Of a stretch of DNA of 8,615 bases, positions 6,071 through 8,615 are shown piece after piece. Below the pieces are notes generated by a model. It was not told the DNA's origin and did no database searches. It was given only the letters and a program-made list of their open reading frames with translations. Position numbers and translations under genes: made by a program. Positions within the stretch are counted from its first letter, which is position 1. Each line of letters begins with the position of its first letter. The DNA comes from Hydrogenophilales bacterium RIFOXYD1_FULL_62_11 (GTDB lineage Bacteria; Pseudomonadota; Gammaproteobacteria; Burkholderiales; Thiobacillaceae), in contig MGZO01000081.1 in assembly GCA_001802655.1 (NCBI GenBank), positions 2,351 to 10,965 on the forward strand, in the 5' to 3' direction.

Positions 6071-7367
6071 CCTCAGCCCCCACCACCACGACCACCAGCT
6101 TGTCGGCGTCCAACCGGCGGGAAAACGCCTGTTTCACCGCCGCCACGTCCACCGCATTGACCTTGCTGACCCAGGTATCGAGGTAATCCAGCGGCAAGTT
6201 GAAAAAGCCGATCACCGACAGGTAGTCGAGGATTTTCCGGTTGCTGTCGATGCGCAACGGAAAACCGCCGGTCAGGTTGGACTTGGCCTGCGTGAGTTCG
6301 GCCTCATTGGGACCCTCGGCAATGAACTGCCGCAGCGTGTCCCTGGCCACCTTGAGCGCGGCGTCCGTCTGCTCGAGTTTTGTCTGCAAGCCCAACTGGA
6401 ACGGCCCCGCCTCCTGCATCGGGATGAAATAGCTGTAGGCGCTGTAGGCATAGCCGCGTTTGTCGCGCACTTCCTTCATCAGCCGCGAATCGAAGCCGCC
6501 ACCGCCCAGCACATAGTTGCCGACAAACAGCGGGAAGAAATCGGGATCCCCACGCGCCATGCCCACCGCCCCAACCAGCACATGACTTTGCGTGGACGGA
6601 TGGGCAATGCGCGCATCGGAGTTTGGCGCCGGGGCGGTTTTCGGCAGCTCAGCCACCCGTGCGGCCTTCGACAAGCCTGCCGCCAGTCGCGCCGCGATCG
6701 CCTCGGCTTCGGCGCGGCTGATGTCGCCCATCAGCGCAATCACCGCATTAGGGGCGCTGTAGTGCGCGCGATAAAACGCCTGCAAATCGCCGCGGGTGAG
6801 CTTTTCGATCGCAGCAGGGTCGCCCGACGGATCGTGCGCGTACGGATGGGTGCCATACAGCGCGCGATAAAACGCCTTCTCGGCAACCGTTCCGGGATCG
6901 GCCTCGGCCTCACGAATGCCCGAAATCAGGCGTTGCTTTTCGCGCTTGATAATGGCCTGCGGAAACTCGGGCTGTTGCAGCACTCGCGCCAGCATGTCCA
7001 GTGCAGCGGTTTTTTCGACACTGGACGATAACGTGCGCAGGGTGACGCCGGCTCGGTCATGGTCAAACGTACCGCCCATTTCCGCGCCGACATCGGCCAG
7101 ACGGTGCGCAATCGCGGAATCTGACAAGCCGCCTGCACCTTGGTCGAGCAAGCCGTGCGTCAAGCGGGCCAGTCCCGGTTTGCGCGCCGGATCGCGCACA
7201 CTGCCGCCCGGAAAATCAACCGAAATATCCAGCATCGGCAGCTCATGGCTTTCGACGAAGTAGACCCGCGCGCCCTGCGGCGTCTGCCAGTTCTGGATGG
7301 TAAGTGCAGCCTGCGCGGACAGCGGCAGGCTCAACAGCAGGACGCTCACAAAGTGTTTAATTGACAT
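6060..7367 (-). CDS. Non-catalytic M16 peptidase-like subunit, exported
   Basis: M16 (pitrilysin/processing-peptidase) fold protein of 435 residues with an N-terminal signal peptide (about 1-20, FVSVLLLSLPLSAQA), so it should act in the periplasm. It has lost the zinc site. Where active members read HxxEH, this protein has R68, H71 and G72 (GLARLTHGLLDQG, 65-77), so all three key positions are replaced. The second half keeps the conserved VRDKRGYAYSAYSYF segment (300-314), the Arg/Tyr motif that helps bind substrate in M16 enzymes. Paired with the active subunit encoded directly upstream, it fits the heterodimeric M16B proteases such as the one described from Sphingomonas sp. A1. The start has GGGAG 6 bases upstream and overlaps the upstream gene by 11 bases. 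The substrate is unknown. Confidence 0.93.
   Translation of the reverse strand: MSIKHFVSVLLLSLPLSAQAALTIQNWQTPQGARVYFVESHELPMLDISVDFPGGSVRDPARKPGLARLTHGLLDQGAGGLSDSAIAHRLADVGAEMGGTFDHDRAGVTLRTLSSSVEKTAALDMLARVLQQPEFPQAIIKREKQRLISGIREAEADPGTVAEKAFYRALYGTHPYAHDPSGDPAAIEKLTRGDLQAFYRAHYSAPNAVIALMGDISRAEAEAIAARLAAGLSKAARVAELPKTAPAPNSDARIAHPSTQSHVLVGAVGMARGDPDFFPLFVGNYVLGGGGFDSRLMKEVRDKRGYAYSAYSYFIPMQEAGPFQLGLQTKLEQTDAALKVARDTLRQFIAEGPNEAELTQAKSNLTGGFPLRIDSNRKILDYLSVIGFFNLPLDYLDTWVSKVNAVDVAAVKQAFSRRLDADKLVVVVVGAEGAR
6764..6877 (-). repeat. 18-base direct repeat inside the non-catalytic M16 gene
   Basis: The same 18 bases (gcgcgcgataaaacgcct on the plus strand) occur at 6764-6781 and 6860-6877, exactly 96 bases apart and therefore in frame. 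Both encode AFYRA, in KAFYRALYG and QAFYRAHYS. Both peptides fall in segments commonly conserved in M16 proteins, so chance identity is a likely explanation. Confidence 0.6.
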
Positions 7368-8615
7368 GACGCACTCCCGGCACTGCTGTGCGGCGCGCCT
7401 GTGGTTTCAAGGGTTGTGGATCGAGTTCGGCTACGCTCAGTTGATCGTCTTTCAGCCATTGCCGCGCGGCCGCCTGCACGTCCTGGGCGGTCACCGCCCG
7501 CAATTTATCGACCCGGCGTGCCAGCGCTTCTGGCGGCAATCCGGCGATGGCGTATTCGCCAAGTTGCATCGCCCGATAAAACAGCGAATCGCGCTGGTAG
7601 ACGTCAGCCGCAATAACTTGCGCCTTGACCCGTGCGAGCTCTGCTGCGCTGATGCCTTCACGCTGGATACGTTCGAGTTCACTCCGAATGGCTTGCTCCA
7701 GCATGGCAACCGATTTCCCCGGTGCAGGCGTCGCGTCGATCATGAACATACCCGGACCACGTGAAACCGGGTCGTAACCTGCGCTCGCGTTTACCGCGAT
7801 CTGCCTGGTTTTGACCAGCGTTTTTTGCAGCCGAGCCGAGTCGTTACCCGACAGTACGCCGGCCAGTATTTGCAGCGCGTACGGCGTGGTGTCCTTCTGC
7901 CAGTCCTTCAACACCGGGGCATGCCAGGCCATCAACAGGTAAGGCGTCTGCGCCGGCGCCTTGACCACAATGCGCTTGCCACCGACCTGCATCGGTTCAA
8001 GCTGCGGCTTGCGCTCAGGCAACGCACGCGCCGGCAAGCCACCGAAATACTTCTGCGCCAGCGCCACCACTGCGTCGGCCTGCACATCACCCGCCACCAC
8101 CAGCGTGGCGTTGTTCGGCGCGTACCAGCGCGCATACCAGTCGCGTGCATCCTGCCCCGTCATGTTTTGCAGATCGTCCATCCAGCCGATGATGGGACGG
8201 CGATAAGGGTGCGTTTGATACGCGCTCGCTATCAAGCGTTCGTACACCACCGATTGCGGCTGGTCGTCGGTGCGCAGCCGCCGCTCTTCCATCACCACCC
8301 GGATTTCCTTGGCGAACAGCTCGTCGCTGATCACCAGATTCGTCATGCGGTCGGCCTCCAGCTGCATCGCCAACTCCAGCCGGTCTTTCTGCATCTGCTG
8401 AAAATAGGCCGTGTGGTCACGGCTGGTGAATGCATTCTCGCGTCCGCCCGCCGCCGCGATTTTTTTCGAGAACTCGCCTGGCGGAACGGCTTGGGTGCCC
8501 TTGAACATCATGTGCTCGAGCACATGCGCAACGCCGGTGGTGCCGTTGAATTCGTCCATCGAGCCGGCGCGATACCACACCTGCGACACCATCACCGGCG
8601 CTCGATGATCTTCCT
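7357..8615 (-). CDS. Catalytic M16 family zinc metallopeptidase, 5' end beyond window
   Basis: Active subunit of an M16B (processing-peptidase-like) zinc protease. The window holds 418 complete C-terminal codons. The frame is open at base 8615 and reads EDHRAPVMVSQVWYRAGSMDE, a segment usually close to the N-terminus of the mature protein, so only a signal peptide and first strand should be missing. The GTG at 8595 is internal, not the start. The zinc motif is HVLEH (codons at 8526-8512) within GVAHVLEHMMFKGT; the third ligand is one of the Glu pair in VVMEERR, about 75 residues further on. The C-terminal half has LVKTRQIAVNASAGY where its partner has the Arg/Tyr motif: Arg is kept but the Tyr position is Val (7794-7792). 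Overlaps the downstream M16 gene by 11 bases. By analogy with other proteobacteria ftsY may lie just upstream (inference). Confidence 0.95.
   Translation of the reverse strand, partial: EDHRAPVMVSQVWYRAGSMDEFNGTTGVAHVLEHMMFKGTQAVPPGEFSKKIAAAGGRENAFTSRDHTAYFQQMQKDRLELAMQLEADRMTNLVISDELFAKEIRVVMEERRLRTDDQPQSVVYERLIASAYQTHPYRRPIIGWMDDLQNMTGQDARDWYARWYAPNNATLVVAGDVQADAVVALAQKYFGGLPARALPERKPQLEPMQVGGKRIVVKAPAQTPYLLMAWHAPVLKDWQKDTTPYALQILAGVLSGNDSARLQKTLVKTRQIAVNASAGYDPVSRGPGMFMIDATPAPGKSVAMLEQAIRSELERIQREGISAAELARVKAQVIAADVYQRDSLFYRAMQLGEYAIAGLPPEALARRVDKLRAVTAQDVQAAARQWLKDDQLSVAELDPQPLKPQARRTAVPGVRHVN
7374..7378 (-). promoter_or_regulatory. Ribosome binding site of the non-catalytic M16 subunit
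   Basis: GGGAG on the minus strand, 6 bases before the ATG at 7367 and within the end of the upstream M16 gene. It fixes this start and its 11-base overlap. Confidence 0.65.

Noticed and set aside
5054..6160. Long open frame (368 codons) on the plus strand opposite coaD and rsmD
   Set aside because: Shadow of GC-rich codon use on the opposite strand. It is rich in His, Gln, Arg and Pro, has no recognisable domain, and lies antisense to two clearly recognised genes.
5919..7031. Long open frame (370 codons) on the plus strand opposite rsmD and the non-catalytic M16 gene
   Set aside because: Same shadow effect: low-complexity Arg/His/Gln composition, no family signature and no ribosome site.
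8593..8595. GTG at 8595 as the true start of the catalytic M16 gene
   Set aside because: The frame continues upstream to the window edge with EDHRAP, a typical M16 segment, and an exported protein would need a signal peptide before it.

Overview
The window is ordinary protein-coding chromosome, GC-rich and tightly packed. It holds no RNA genes, insertion sequences, CRISPR arrays or gaps longer than about 85 bases. The best guess at origin is a betaproteobacterium (Nitrosomonadales-like: Thiobacillus, Sulfuricella or Gallionella relatives). This rests on protein character and gene order and is inference. From memory, the order mutM, 4Fe-4S ferredoxin, coaD, rsmD, two M16 peptidases, ftsY is also largely kept in Pseudomonas, so most of the window is an old proteobacterial housekeeping neighbourhood.

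Layout. (1) Bases 1-1787, minus strand: an export operon reading leftward. It has a TolC-type outer-membrane factor (360-1787) and then, overlapping by ATGA, the first 121 codons of a MacA-like periplasmic adaptor that runs off the left edge. An inner-membrane pump gene, probably MacB-like, is expected beyond the edge. (2) Bases 1788-1870: a short divergent intergenic region. (3) Bases 1871-4723, plus strand: mutM (8-oxoguanine/formamidopyrimidine DNA glycosylase) followed by a 654-residue bacterial dynamin-like GTPase of unknown specific role. (4) Bases 4739-8615, minus strand: a compact five-gene run transcribed leftward. Its order is catalytic M16 peptidase (5' end outside the window), non-catalytic M16 partner, rsmD (16S rRNA G966 methyltransferase), coaD (phosphopantetheine adenylyltransferase) and an Allochromatium-type 2[4Fe-4S] ferredoxin. 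Genes in this run overlap by 11 bases twice or are separated by 3 and 18 bases.

How they fit together. The tolC/adaptor pair should form part of a tripartite efflux or export machine. The two M16 proteins have complementary motif losses: one keeps HxxEH, and the other has lost it but keeps the Arg/Tyr motif. That predicts an obligate periplasmic heterodimeric protease. rsmD, coaD and the ferredoxin are housekeeping functions that share a transcript rather than a pathway.

No convincing new system is visible. The least understood element is the dynamin-like GTPase beside mutM, and the most testable prediction is the split-active-site M16 pair.
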